Shown piece by piece: positions 45,683 to 58,633 of a DNA stretch of 64,000 nt. The notes beneath the pieces were generated by a model. That model made no database searches and was not told the DNA's origin. It saw only the letters and a program-made list of their open reading frames with translations. Position 1 is the stretch's first letter; each line of letters opens with the position of its first letter. This DNA is from Lasiosphaeria ovina. Its lineage: Eukaryota > Ascomycota > Sordariomycetes > Sordariales > Lasiosphaeriaceae. The position numbers and the translations under genes were made by a program. Location: NCBI GenBank assembly GCA_033439765.1, contig JAULSN010000002.1, positions 2,170,001-2,234,000 of the forward strand, read 5' to 3'.

Positions 45683-48630
45683 TCACCTCCTCTCTTGGTC
45701 CGGTTCCCAGCTGTAGCGCTTCTCGGCTACTTGAGGAACGTGGACCAGCTCCGAGCCGGTTTCGATGCGCTCCATGCTGCGCGGGCTGCGAGGAAAGGCG
45801 CTATCGTCCTGGTCTCTCGTGCTCAGCTGTCTTGTCACTTCCTCCTCCTTGAGACGGTTCTCTTCTTCCACGGTAAAATTACTGCCCAGTGTCTCGTTGG
45901 AGCCGCGGGCACTGGAGTGCGACCGCTTGAGGGATCCAGAGACCGCGCCCGGCGGTGTAGAGCCGGCTGGCGGCTGGGTCGAAGCCCGTCTTTTCTCTCT
46001 CCTCTGGCGGTTCGGGGTCACAATCTGGGGCAATGATTGGTGGTGAGGAAGCCGGACATTCTCGGGCAGAGGTCCTAGACAGACAACAACCCGTGTCGGA
46101 TCGATGGGAGTTCGCTGAAATGTGGGAGAAGGTAATCGCATGGATCCAATGGGAGATGCGGGTGATATGTTGCTCGGTTCCGAACGGGTGACGGATGACG
46201 GCGCAAATGTCTGTGAAGACTGGGGTGTGTGAGGCGACACAGGCGAGTAGCTGCAGCTTGGGTCGGAGCTGGAGCTGGAGTCGCTAGGGGCAAGCTGTTG
46301 GGGGTGAAAAGTTGGGGCAACAGTCATAGGAGACGGCAGGTCGAAGAGGCGGGCGGCCCAATCGGGGTGGACTGTTAATGGTGACGGAAGCGAATCGGGA
46401 AGCGAGCTAGTGTTTGCGTACGTCGGCGATGATGCCGGCGAAGGTTCGTCGGAGGGGCGGTAGTGAGCAACGGCGCTTACATCCTGGGCCGTCTTCTCAT
46501 CATATGTCGTTGGTAAATAGGTCGGTACAGGCCCCTGCAGATGCCTCTCGAGCTTTCGCCGCGTCATCTCATACTCGCTCAGTTCCTGAACACTGTCGAT
46601 CCCCAGACCCGTGTCTTCGTCTCCAACATATTTGCTGTCCAGCTCAACCGGCTCAGGCGGGACCGGAAGCTCAAAGAGCTGATGCTGTACATCGGCGCTT
46701 ACTTCGGCTGGCTGCGAGCTGGTCCCATCGACTTCGTGCATGGCCGGAGACTTCACCTTTTTCGACCTTTTCTTCCCTGTGATGATCGAAAACATTCGCT
46801 TGACCGGACTTGTTGGCTCGTCGTCGTCGGTAGCGTTATTCTTTGCCTTGTTCTCCTCGGCCTGCTTGGCACGCTTCTCTTCTCGCTTACCCTTCCACTT
46901 CTTCCTCCGGCGACAACACAACCACAAGACAAGCCCAATGACACTGCCACTCGCGAATGCGCTCAGCACAATGCCGACAGTCTGGCCGGGATTCAAGCCG
47001 CCACCTCCACTCCCGGGGTCAGCTGTACTGTTGGTGGCAGTAGGGGTGGGGAAAGGGCTGTCTGGCGGCCTCTCGATTGTCTTCAGCGAGTAAGTAGTGG
47101 AAGCCTTCTCGGGAAATAGAGCTTGGTGGAGGGAAAAGGTGCCTCTATCGTAGTTGGTGATGAGATAGGCCTCCTGCATGAAGGCACGCCCAATGATGTA
47201 CTGGTTGTTGTTGACTTCCTTGGTGGATCTTTTCAGGGGGAAGTAAGGAACGCCGGGGTCGCCAAATTTTATGACGTTCTTGAAAGGGTAGTGGAGCAGC
47301 TGCGCGAAGGCGGCGGGGGGGATTGTTATGTTGACAACGCCCGGCATGTTAAGGGGCTGTCCAAAGTTATCGCTATTGTCGTAACTAGACACGGAGAAGG
47401 TGAAAGACAGGGTTGTATCGGACTGGTAGCGGACATATTCCGCTTGATCCGAAAACACGTAGACCCCCAAGTCGTCCCTCCAGGTCAGGTTCAGGGCAGC
47501 GGCAAATTGGTCGCAGACTTCGGTAGGGAGCCATAGATAAGGCGTCGACGTGTCGATGATGGCCCTGACCGAACTGTCCATTGTCAATAGCTTCTGAGAT
47601 GTTGACGTCCAGTTCCCGCTCGGTGCCTTGTCTAGGGACGTCACCTGGGCCGTGATGCCACGGATCAGGACCGTGGGTATCCGATTCTCCGGGTCGAGCG
47701 AAAATGTTGTCGCATGCGGCACAAAGCGCAGTGTGTCATAACCGCCAAAGGTCAGAGAGCCGACCGTGCCTCTCGAGGCGCCACCGGCTTGTGTTCAGGT
47801 CAGCAAGGGGCTCGAAGGGGCATGGGAGAAGGAAGAAACAGGAAAGCGAAGTGAGGCTGTTCCTTACTGTTGCGGTAGTAGGCGCCGGCCGTGTAGCCGT
47901 AGCTGTGGCTGGGAATAGTCCCATATGTCTCGGCCAGTTGCGAGACGAGGGGGTTGGTCAAGTTGGAGCCAAACCGGCCTTGGTTCACACCAACGCCGAC
48001 GAAGCCCTGATAGTAGTCGGTGTCGTTGATGGCGGCAACCAAGGCTCCGTCGACACCAGTCGCAATGCGGGTAACGGTGTTGACGAATGCCAGCGTCTCG
48101 AGGCCGTAATCCCCATTACCTTCCCAGCCGGTGTAGTTGGCCAGCTGCCAGCTCCCCAAAGACCGCCATGTCTGCGATGCCGTGATATCAAAGACACCGC
48201 CTCGAGCATTGGTGCATAGTTGAACTAGAGGGACACGTTAATGAAAAGGACCCAGCGCCGACGATTCTCTCTCTCCCCCTGAGCGGAAAGAGCACCAACC
48301 TGGAGAACAGCCACCTGTCTCGACAACCCAGATCTCGGACAGGGCAGTGGCAACGGTCAGGTAGACGATCTGTGCAGGAGCGCCCACTGCGAAGCCAAAG
48401 CTCGACCAGTTCCCGTCGATACCGTACCTAGAAGTATGTGCGTCAGAACAAAAGCGCGGCGGTGGCAGCAGTTGGGGTGATATGGGAGCAGGCAGACACG
48501 ACGGCACACGACAGACATACCACTCGCCAGATGGTTGGATCCAGAGGGCCTCGGACGCGGTGACGAGCCGTGGAGCGGACAACAGCAGAACGTCACAGAC
48601 GACAGCGACCACAAGGTAGGGCAACCGCAT
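45683..48630 (-). CDS. Membrane-anchored pepsin-like protein with degenerate catalytic motifs
   Basis: Minus-strand exons 48630-48521, 48427-48300, 48224-47868 and 47787-45683 give 899 aa. There is a signal peptide (VVAVVCDVLLLSAPRLVTA) and then a pepsin-fold ectodomain of about 400 residues with several N-glycosylation sequons. Where active peptidases have DTG/DSG, this protein has WVVETGGCSPG and AIIDTSTPYLWLP, so the first catalytic Asp appears missing and the second motif reads DTS. It is probably a non-catalytic or altered aspartic-peptidase-like surface protein. One transmembrane helix (GIVLSAFASGSVIGLVLWL followed by CCRRRKKWK) separates the ectodomain from a Lys-rich and then Ser/Pro-rich cytosolic tail of about 390 residues. 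Similar membrane-anchored pepsin-like proteins are common in filamentous fungi; their function is not known to me. Confidence 0.85.
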
Positions 48631-49045
48631 ATTTGCAGCACCCGTGGCCGAGTCTGGCGCAGGCGTCGCTGAGACGGGGGCGCAGGCGAACGGGCGAGGT
48701 TTTGGTCACCGCCGCAGTCTCTATGTCATCAACACCAAAGCTGAGGTCCTAAGACACTTGCGAGGCAGCCTCCCTCCTAGTGCCATGGAGGAGCTAGACT
48801 CGAGCCAGGGGAACAGCAAGGGCGCCCAGGCAGCCAGTCATTGTTTTGCAGGCCAACTTGAGAGGGTTACCGGCGTCTCAGCCCAGTGACGAAGCCCGAG
48901 GCCGTACGGTTCGGGTTCGGGTTGAGGATCGAGATAGTGTGCACGAGGGGAGGAAAGGCGGTTGCACGCTTGGAGGACGAGCACGAGCACCGAACTGACT
49001 GAGGTACGAGAGGTACGGCAGCTGGGTACTGTGCGGTGCGGTACG

Positions 49046-49100
49046 TTGCGTTGCGTTGCGTTGCGTTGCGTTGCGTTGCGTTGCTTTGCGTTGCGTTGCG
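49046..49100. repeat. TTGCG pentanucleotide microsatellite
   Basis: Eleven 5-base units, one of them TTGCT. Confidence 0.95.
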
Positions 49101-49182
49101 TTGTGGGCATGCGGGTGCACCCTTTCTCGTGGGACCCAAGACCTGAACCTGAGGTGATGGACGGGGATGCCTGGGGAGTCGA

Positions 49183-49212
49183 TGTCTGTCTGTCTGTCTG
49201 TCTGTCTGTCTG
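49183..49212. repeat. TGTC tetranucleotide microsatellite
   Basis: About 7.5 perfect copies. Confidence 0.95.
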
Positions 49213-52200
49213 ATCTGGGACGGATCGGATAGGTACTGTACAGTGCCTAGGATGACGGGTCAAGGCCAGTCCGACGGGGTCACGGAACTCGACCTCGAAC
49301 TCGCTCTCTGGGGGAAGGGGGGTAGAGGGTGGCTGATCGGGAACCAAGGAAAAGATCAGCGGTACGGCAAGTACCCCCAGGGCAGCCAGGCAAACCCAAT
49401 TTACTTTACTTGCCCGGGGTAGGCGGGCTGGGCTGGACCCGGCTATCATCAGTCCCATCCTGGGCATTTTGCTGATGAATTACACAGAAATGCACGGAGT
49501 ATTCGTACCTCCGCTGCTAAGATCAGGCATCTGGGGAGCGTGCATGGCCAAGGTGGCTAGCCATCTTTGCCTTGTCTAAACGTCCCCTACTGACATGGGT
49601 GGCTCCCTCAACTTGCGGGCTGCGAATGTTCATGACATAGTATGTGTAATTAAGATCAGGCGGGTGTGCGGGAGGTTGAGTTGGAACATTGATAGAACTC
49701 AAGTTTCTGGCTCAACTGCTTTCGTCAACTTCTAGTGTAGGTGAGATGGCTGCCCACAACTCCAAGTTCTACTTCGAGTCCTCAAATGCTCAAATTGCGT
49801 TAGCTCCTTCCTGGAATGGAAGTTTATCTTACCTAAGTAAGTGGAAGCACTGGTTCGAGGGCAATCGCAGCGCAGGGCAGTCGCAGGACAGCCACCCACG
49901 ATTATAGCTAGCTTGGCTGGGCAGGAGCCATAAGGCACTGTCCCTCCTTCCATTCCCGCTGCGGGCACTAGCACACTGGAGAGGCAGGAGGGACGAGGAC
50001 GTGCTGGCTAAACACAAATCTGCCCTCCCTCCGGCCAGCCCAGCTTCCCAAGAGGCGAAACAACTCAAAGCAGAACCGCCGCGGCTACGGAGCACTGACA
50101 GCATGCCGCCCTGCTCGCTGTTGCTGCTTTGTTGCCTGCATAGCACTTTAGCTATCACCTTTATTACCCCTCTCCAGCAACAAATTTGCGCAACTCCTCA
50201 AGGCAAAACAGTTGTTACCTTAACCTTGCCTCAACCCCAAGCGCCTCCTCCGAACCAAGTCTCCACCCGTCCCGGCAGTTTACACAACGAGGCCGTTTGT
50301 TAAATGACGCGGAAATGAAGCGCAACACGACGCTAACACGACGATAACGCAATGACACGTCTGTACTATGCCAATGCCTATGCCGAGTACGCGACGCGGA
50401 GCAAGACACTTATATGTCGACAACATTCGTCCGGGTATTACGGATAGTACGGATTATAAAATAGAAAACTCCCCGCCGTCGCAACAGTCGGCTCACAAAC
50501 CATGGCCATCAAGGAGTTTGTGACCAAGGTGTCGGTCGGCACGTGGGCGCGCCTACGCCAGGGGCGCACTTCAATGGCTGGCCCCAACTCCCGAGACGTG
50601 GGCTCATGAGGTGAGCAAGGAAGGAAGTGGAGGAGAAGGATCTCGACTTCGAGAAGGCCAAGAAATTGCCCGATTTGCGATTACGTTCCAGCAGAAGTGA
50701 CAGGGTTCCAGGAAGGGGCATGAAATCGCCCAGATGTGCCTCCGCCTTGCCTTTTGGGGGGCGCCGGGCTAGCCTAGCCGTCCTCGCCGTCGTACCGCTC
50801 AGTGTGGGGAAGCCTGGAATCCCAGCACAGCCATGTGTGGAGGGATGGGGAACCTTCCCAGGTCTACTACCTGACAGGTCAACACAGGACCAGTGAGAAT
50901 GCAACGGACACGTTGCCAGAGGTGCTGTTCACGATAATCTCGGTGGGATTGTTTACATCAAGTGAAGAGACAGAGCACCGCAATGGATATGCGGGTGCAG
51001 TGAGTGAGACTAGAGTGGTACAGTATGTACAAAACACAAAACCCCTTGCCCAGGCCTCTCTCTCTCTCTCTGGACGAAAACGCCAACGGGTACGAGGTAG
51101 AGAAATGGGGGACATTCGCGAGGGGGCGCCCTCGCTTGGAAGGAAGTCTGTCACCCCATCCACATCCATGCGCCAGAAAAACAAGTGCCGAGGAATAGCG
51201 CCGGACCGTCTTGGCCACAGCAGCATCTACACTAGGGTTGACCACTGAGGGCAAAATACACTCGGAGCACAGAAAACTATCTAGAGTGGCTGTCGAGTTG
51301 CCAGAGCAGACCTGAACAAGAGAAGCAGGCCCCTAGCAAGATCACAATCGACAGCCATGGACAGAACTTGACGGCAACAGCTCACCTCCCTTCAGACATG
51401 ATGATGAGGGCAAGGGAGAGTCGACGACGTTTGCTTGGCACATTGGATGGTTTCGCCACACCAGCAGCTGAACCGCGTGAGCCCGGACTCACTGAAAGGC
51501 CGACAAACTCTAGACAAAAGAGGTCGGCGATACACAGACAGATTGGCCAAATTGCCATGCCAATCAATCAAGATGGACCTGCTCTTGCGGGCTGACCGCT
51601 CCCCATTGAAGGGCAACAAGGGAGGAAGGATGACCTGATGAGGCACGAAGGAGGCACGCGGGATGCACCAGACACGGCAGGGCAATATATCTCACCACTG
51701 AAAAGCTGAGACCACTCTGGCTAAATTCAAGACCTGATTTTGCCGACACCCTCAATTAAGTCTTCATCCGCAGCAGCCCGTGTCGCCAGCCCACTCACGG
51801 ACAGCCACATGACGGACATCTTAATTACCTTTTCCGACATCTGCTTTCTCGTCCGTCATACTCGATAGAGGGCAGAACGAATGCCACGGCTGGAAGCATT
51901 GGCGGAGCTGTCGGTTCAAGGACATACCCAAAAGACACCACACTCCGACTCCATTTGCACTCCATACCTAAGCTATGTTGATTTGGGGGGGTTGGATCAC
52001 TTACAACACCCAATTCATGACGACGCAACTCGGTTGTCACGGCACTGGCGCAGGGTCTGTGTTGTGTGTGAGCACAATGCGCAGAGACTGAAATCTACCT
52101 GCGCGCAGCTCAGGGAAAGAAAAGATGAAGACCATTCGCCTCGGTCTTGGTTCTTGAGTCGGAATGAAAAGGGTAAGGCCAGGGCGGGGTACAATACATA

Positions 52201-54314
52201 CGAACAACGTACTTCGTCCATACATGCAGATGTCTGCAGTGCCCTGCCAAGAAGACCCAGATGCTGCTTTGCTGCAAATGCGAAGGGAAGACACAGAGAG
52301 ACACACGTCCTCTCTCCAACCACCGTGAACCTCGTCAACTCAGCCGTTCGCCCAACTCTCGCTTGCTGGATGGTCTCATTGGCTGTAAAGCAATTCCGTG
52401 CAGCCAGATTGACGCATGCTCTGGCATGCATGGGGCCCCAGGGCTCGTTTAATGTTACCGTGGGTTTGGCTCCAGGTATCCGCGTCTCCGAATGAATCAT
52501 GAGTCGAACCGTCCAAGTCGGCAAAACGCTTTCAAAGGGACGAGAGTCGAAAGACGACCAGCTCTGCTTAGACCAAGTCCCATCTGTTGGCAATAAGTGT
52601 TGGTGTTTCTGTGGATGATGGCTTGGGAGAGGTCTAAATGCTCTCTCTCCCTTGAGGTAAAGCGCAGAGAGAGGAGGGTGTGTAAACATTCGGGCAAAAG
52701 ACATTGCAAGTGGCACCCGAAGAGGGTCCGAAACGGCCAGGACGGGAAATCCCCGCCGGAGAGTCGACGCCATCTGATCGCAGTTAGACCTTTCCCTTAG
52801 ATCGAGATGCAGCGACCGCTACGCCCTCTGCGATTTAGCGTTGCTATCTGTCGGCTGGTCGGCAAGGCTGCCTACAGCCACCAATTGCCGACCTACGTGC
52901 GCTGCGGATTCGAATTCCTCGATGGGATCGTCGTCGTTCCATCCGTGGGCGGGCATGGTCGGGCGCCGAGCAGCGCCAATGATTGGCTGCGGCCATGGAA
53001 CCAGGTCTCGTCTGGATGCTGAGCTGGCATAAGTACTCAGTCAGCATGTTGGGTGGTGAAATTACACCTCCATGCCCTCCTTACCCGAAGCAGCAAAACA
53101 CGGGCATCACCGAGGGACATGGAAGCCCGCGAGTAGAAAGGCTCATTTTATGCTTGCTCCTTAAGCTGAGGCGTAGCATGACCTGGGCGGGCGGACACAC
53201 CCAGGAGGTGCACAAACGCGGACAAGTATGGACAAGCACAAGCTTTGATGGAATTCGCCTTCTTCCTGCCGATCTACAGCTTACTTTTCCGGCTTTGGTC
53301 GTGGAACAGGAAACAGAAGGTCGAGGTCGCCGGGGGTACGGATAGATCTGGGGTATCCGTTTACCACAACACACTAACCCGAAGCACACCTATGATGCAC
53401 ATCATCTGGTCCCCCCCCCGTTCCCTTTTCAGCCACTCGCCTCATATCCCATCGTGTCGCCAAGGTGCCTGTTTGCTTGAATTGCGACCTCGAATGCTTC
53501 CTGCCCAGCAAGGGCTCTCTGGTTAAGTAAGGTACGACGAATAGTCGCGGCTCAGTCTGTCAAAGACGGTTGTGGCTCCTCCTCTCTTACCTTTCTCTGC
53601 TACCCCCAGCAGTCAAGGGAGATAGACCAAGGCAATGTCTACAGTACAGGACACCGTCCAATGGAGGATCGTCGCCGTTGATTCCCGTGAACCCTGTTCC
53701 TTCGGGATGGGCTGGCCGAGCAGGGGGTACCCGGCTCTTAACAGCCACTCCCATGGGGACCTCCCTCCTTTCGGCGTCCTCTCTAGCCTCTCACGTCAAC
53801 GAAAAGGCCTTGGCAACGTTCGCTTGGTGACCTTTCGGTCGCCATGTTGCTGCTGGGGCGCTCGTGCCCGGCACCTCAAATGAAATCTCCCCACAGTGTT
53901 ATGTATTGTTCCGTTAGGCTCAAGAGCTAGCGTGTAAAGCGCCCCTGTATGCTGCTGTATCTGTATCTTTCTCAGTGTTGCCCCCCCTCCCCCCCCCCCC
54001 GAACCCTTTGTATTCAATGGACGTAGACTGGCTGGAAGTTTGCTGTCGAATTTGTTATTCCGGGTAGGTAGTCAATAATACCCGCCCAGCATCCGAGCGA
54101 GTCGAGGTACGCCGATCCAGCCATGGCAACGGCCCTGTCTCTGCCCCAAGCTGTCAGCGCTGTCTCTAACCATGCCATGACTTTTCAGACAGAGACTATG
54201 GCCATGGCATCTCTCTGACGATATCGACGGCTTTCGTTCGGCTCAGGGACTCGACGAAGTCTGGACGAGGCGCACACAAAGCGCCAATCTCAGACTCGAC
54301 GAGGCCGAGAAAGC

Positions 54315-56802
54315 ATGTATCTGGCCAAGCAAGTGCTGCTCGTCATCGCAGTGCTTTCGAGTGCTGGTTTCCACACAGTCTCGTGCGGTTAGCATCTGTC
54401 CAGAAACTCCTCGCTAAACTTCGTGCCTGCAGAACTGACTGCTGGTGATAGGCCGACTGGTGTATCGAGATGACACGCTCAACACCGTCCAGACGGCATC
54501 GGACGAGGGGCTTAGCAGTTCCCCGAGTCCAGCCAGCGCCGTGTCGTCCTCGGCAGCGCCGGCCCCGCCCACAGTATCAGTACCGGTATCAGCACCAGTA
54601 TCAACATCAATAGCAGGGCCGGTCTCTGAATCTGCGGCGAGTCCTGGGCGAGCAAATCCAGCCTCGGTCAATGTAGCGACGGTGGCAGCGAGCGTAGTTG
54701 GTGTCCAGGCGACGGTGGCCAAGCACTCGGCCAGCCCTACCTCGACTGCGGACGATGAATGGATCTATCCTGCGGCGTACGGCTCGGACGGGACGTTGAC
54801 GACAGACTCGGATGCCCCTGTGCGTTCCGTGTCACCGTCACGCAAGTCAGTACAACCCAACACCAAGTCGGTTCTAGGCCCGCCCCCTATGGACACGACA
54901 CCGACCTCTTCGGCTCAAGTCGTGTCACCGGCTCTGCCACCGGTCCAGCCCGACACGCCCGAGTTGAACCCAGTCGACCCGAACATCACATACGGTCCGG
55001 GGACGGGTGGAACGGCAGCAGTGCCCACGACGGCAGCATCGCCATCTACGTCACCGCGCGGCGGACCGCCGAGAGTAACCGTGGTCCCGATCACGGTGAG
55101 CGCAAGCAATAGCATTAACCTTGGCCACGACCCGGGAGGTACCAGTTCGGCGACGGGCGTCAAAGCCGGTCCGTCAGACAGTGCAGGCGACTTGGACTCT
55201 ACGAGTCTTGGGGCGTCTGTTACCTACCCAAATCAGACGCGCACGCTTAGTCCGCCGTCTTCTGTATCGACGTCGACTCTAGTCAACTACTGCCAAGCGG
55301 CGGACTCGGTGACGGCGTACACCAGTTGGTCCGTCGTTCACACGAGCACCATCACTTGGTACGGGAACCCTTCCGACTACACGGACCCCTTTCCTCCCAT
55401 ATCGACGCCTACGCCGGCTCCTCCCTGCGTCGAGCCACTGTCGCCGCCACGCATGACCATCTCGGTGTGCTCGTCGACGGGGTCAAACTCAAAGTATGTC
55501 ACGTGCACTGTGACGACCTCGACAGCGAGTTACGGATACGGCGTGGGGACGACCATGGATCCGCTCAAGGCCCGCCCGTCCGAGACCATTGTGTTCCTCA
55601 CCACCGACAAGAACCCTGCGGTCGTCTATTCCGGCATCAAGACGCCCAACTACGGCGTCACTTCGGAGCCTAAGACTCGCGATAGCCACAACTCTCCCAC
55701 GACTGCCGCCCCCGTCTCGACACCCGTCTACAACAACTCGCCGGGCTCGAGCCAGGCCATCCACGCCACCCCCAGCCCCGTCACCGTCGTGGTGCAGCCC
55801 ACGGCTGTTGTCATCAACGGCAACACGATAACAGACAGCCCCTATGTGAAAACGCAGGAAGTGGTCGTCGGCGGAGTGACCTACACTGTCGACCCGACCC
55901 GCGTGGTCGGGGGCGGCGCTACCGTCGATAGGCCAGCCGCGACGGGGGGGATTTTTGTGCCCACCCCCACGACCACCGCAATAGCCGGTGTCTCGGTCGT
56001 GCTGAGTTCGGCAATAGCCGTGATAGGAGGCACATCGTTCACTCTGGGCGCTTCCACGACCACGACGGCCGTAGTCAGCGGCCAGACCATCACCATCGGC
56101 CCCGACGCCATCGCGGCAGGTGGCCAGACTGTCAAAATCCCCTCGGCCCCCGTGCCTACCGAGGTGGTCGTTGCCGGCGGGGATCTCATCACGGCCATCG
56201 GGCAGTCGGTCGTCGTCATCCACGGAACCACCATCACGTACGGCGGCATGCTGTCGGCCGGCGCGTCAAGCACCGTCGTCGTCGACGGCGACACCATCAC
56301 CCTGGGGCCGGGCGGCGTGACGGCACACGGGACCACCATCGGCGGCCCGGGTGCCCAGGCCTCCGAAACCCAGTTCGCCGTCGTGGGCGGCGCAACCATC
56401 ACCAAGATCGGCCCGTCGCTCGTCGTCATCAACAATTTGACGTACACGGTGGGGCCCGGCTCGGGCACCACCACCACCGTGGTCGCGAATCAGACCATCA
56501 CCATCGGCCCGAGCGGCGTCTCGGCCTCGTCCCTAACTTTTGCCTACCCGTTCGGCCCGACAGCGATTATTACCCCAGGCGGCGGCAGCGGTAGCGGCAG
56601 CGGTAGCGGTGGTGGCAGTAGTAGCGGCGGTGGCGGCGGCAACCCGGCAGCACAGCCCACGGCAGCAGCAGCCGCAGCCACGGCAAAGGACTCGGCATCA
56701 GCGGCGGCAGACGGCGGTGCGCTCATCCACCGTCATAGCCACTTCCGAAACCTCGTCTCGGCGCTGTGCATGGCCGTTGCCGTCGTGGTGTTTGGCATAT
56801 GA
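54315..56802 (+). CDS. Ser/Thr-rich GPI-type cell-surface protein with internal beta-repeats
   Basis: Exons 54315-54387 and 54452-56802 encode 807 aa. The second acceptor, GATAG, is the one that keeps phase. Exon 1 is a signal peptide (MYLAKQVLLVIAVLSSAGFH). The first 250 residues are Ser/Thr/Pro/Ala-rich and presumably O-glycosylated. The second half has repeated units of the type VVxGxTITIGPxxVxAxGxT (VVSGQTITIGPDAIAAGGQT, VVDGDTITLGPGGVTAHGTT, VVANQTITIGPSGVSAS), likely stacked beta-strands. A Gly/Ser run (GGGSGSGSGSGGGSSSGG) precedes an Ala-rich segment and the hydrophobic C-terminus LVSALCMAVAVVVFGI, as expected for a GPI-anchor signal. It is inferred to be a cell-wall or plasma-membrane surface protein; the molecular function is unknown. 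Confidence 0.85.
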
Positions 56803-57794
56803 GCCTTATAACCTTTCTTCCGCCCTCATCTCTACCCTGTCATATATTATTGCCTGCCTTCGGAGAAAACCCCCTTTCCGGCCCTGCCTCTGCATTTTGT
56901 TGACGGCGGGATATATACCAAATAGGCGAACCCCCCAAAAAGCGATTCTGGTTTCTTGTTGCTCCTTTTTTCTTTATTCTTTCGTCAAGGCGTTTCATCG
57001 GCGGTGTTTGGCCGGTTGGTTGGTTGATTGGGTTGGTGGGTTGGGTATCACGGTGCTCGGCGGCTGCGGCCTAAGGGTAGTAGCTTATAGCTAAAGCTCC
57101 CAGAGGCTAGATATCATTTTGGGCTTCGGTTTTCGTTTATTTATTTATCATCTTTCTCCGGTCGTTTCCCCTCTCACGTTTCTTTATAAATAGCAGACGC
57201 ACGATTCGAGCTCTTGAGCGACGTTTGTAACGATACCCACCCCCGTCCGACGACGTGGTTTGGTTTGGTTTGGTTTGGTTTGGTTTAGTATGAAGCCAAA
57301 GCAGCGAGAGATGATGATGAAGCCCAGGAATGAAGAAGAGGAAGAAGAGAAAGCTTGTATCCTATGTTGCTTGGCATGACGATAACAATGTGATGGGATG
57401 GATATATTAGCGGCGGCACGGTGCGTGGGAAATCTCGCGATGGATGCGTGGATTAGCTTCGCATCTATGTATTATTTCGTCTGCTCAAGGGAGTGATTTC
57501 CACAGTTAGATCTATCACCAAAGTGAAATATGGCTTATACCTATCACCACGCACACACTACGTAAAATGAACACAGGTTAAGCATTTGCCGTGGTACAGC
57601 AAAAAGTCAAATAATTGAACGAACATCATACCGACCGACTCCCGAACTTGTCTTGCCTCCGCCATGCTTGCAAGAACATAAAAGCGCACCAAATGTCTGA
57701 CCGCACAGGATCACTCTTTCACAGGACCATTTTTTTACTAAAAGAAAAGCAAGGTTTGTTTGTTTATTATCCAGAGGGCAAAACAATTATTTTC
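56803..57794. other. Intergenic, 3' flank of the surface-protein gene
   Basis: No gene supported. Contains a TTTGG pentanucleotide repeat. Confidence 0.5.
57257..57286. repeat. TTTGG pentanucleotide microsatellite
   Basis: Five to six head-to-tail copies ending in TTTAG. Confidence 0.9.
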
Positions 57795-57887
57795 TCTCCT
57801 CGACCGGAATCGAGCCGGTGACCTTTCGGTATACAAATACTCTTGTCATTTACAGCCAAACGTGATAGCCAACTACACCACAAGGAG
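57795..57887 (-). tRNA. tRNA-Tyr (anticodon GUA) with intron
   Basis: On the minus strand the acceptor arms CTCCTTG and CGAGGAG pair with one G-U, and the discriminator is A. The D-arm is GTGTAGTTGGCTATCAC. The anticodon stem TTTGG pairs with CCGAA and the loop begins CTGTAA, giving anticodon GTA at 34-36. The T-arm is ACCGG-CTCGATT-CCGGT. A 19-base insert follows position 37, the standard intron site of nuclear tRNA-Tyr genes. Without it the tRNA is 74 bases. Intron removal would depend on the tRNA splicing endonuclease. Confidence 0.93.
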
Positions 57888-58633
57888 GAGTTTAGTTGTT
57901 TGTTTCTTCCTGTGCATATCACAATCTAAACAAGGGCACGGAGTGGTGTGTCAAAACAAGTACTGCTACAATAAATACTATACTGTTTTTTGTACGGGAT
58001 GTGCATACTTAGGCATATTATGCACATAACAGATGGCAATGCAGCAGAAATATAGATTCCTATCCCTTGTTGCAGCTTTGATATTTATTCGTCTGTTGAA
58101 CTACAGCCACTTCAACTGTCGCTTTTGTTCTTTGCAGGTGGATAATAGACCCTCGAGAAGTTACTGACTTGTTTTGCGGCGCTATGCTGAGTTCATATTC
58201 CGTCAGACCTAGTGTATGCAATGACATGCTTCGTTTTACATGGCATCAGCTGTCGAGTGCCTCGCAGAGAAAGATAAATGCCATGTCTATATGTGTTCTG
58301 TGATAAGTACAGAGAAGTATCAAGATACGGCACGAACTCACAACTTCGTCGTTCGGCGACTTCCTTGCCAGTGGCTACGTTTTACAACACGAAGAGAACA
58401 AACACGGGTTCCTTAAAAGACAAATTACTTGCTTGCTATCTAATGGACTCGTGTTGAACGGGAAAAGTCCGTACCTAAAGCATTCGAATACGTCGGGGTA
58501 AACACATGCCCAAATTATGACCGCTTGTACGGCGGCTAGAAGAAGAGAGACTATCGGAACCTTGGTTCCAAGGGCAGCAAAAAAAAAAACACACTCAATA
58601 ATCACCATATCCACTCGCACCTCGCACCTCGCC
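57888..58633. other. Intergenic between tRNA-Tyr and the F-box gene
   Basis: 3' flank of the F-box gene and 5' flank of the tRNA gene. Nothing else seen. Confidence 0.5.

Larger units (their letters stand above)
48631..54314. other. 5.7 kb gene-less spacer with microsatellites
   Basis: This is the longest stretch between genes outside the left end. It holds two microsatellites, a C-run (53981-54000) and ORFs of up to 252 codons (52015-52773 minus, 51881-52495 plus) that oppose each other and show no motif. It could contain noncoding transcripts or the long promoter of the downstream surface-protein gene. I cannot support any gene. Confidence 0.45.

Noticed and set aside
51881..52773. Opposing ORFs of 204 (plus) and 252 (minus) codons
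   Set aside because: They cover each other, have no recognisable features, and lie in repeat-containing spacer.
55489..56223. A 244-codon antisense ORF within the surface-protein gene
   Set aside because: Composition mirrors the repetitive GC-rich sense strand; no domain.
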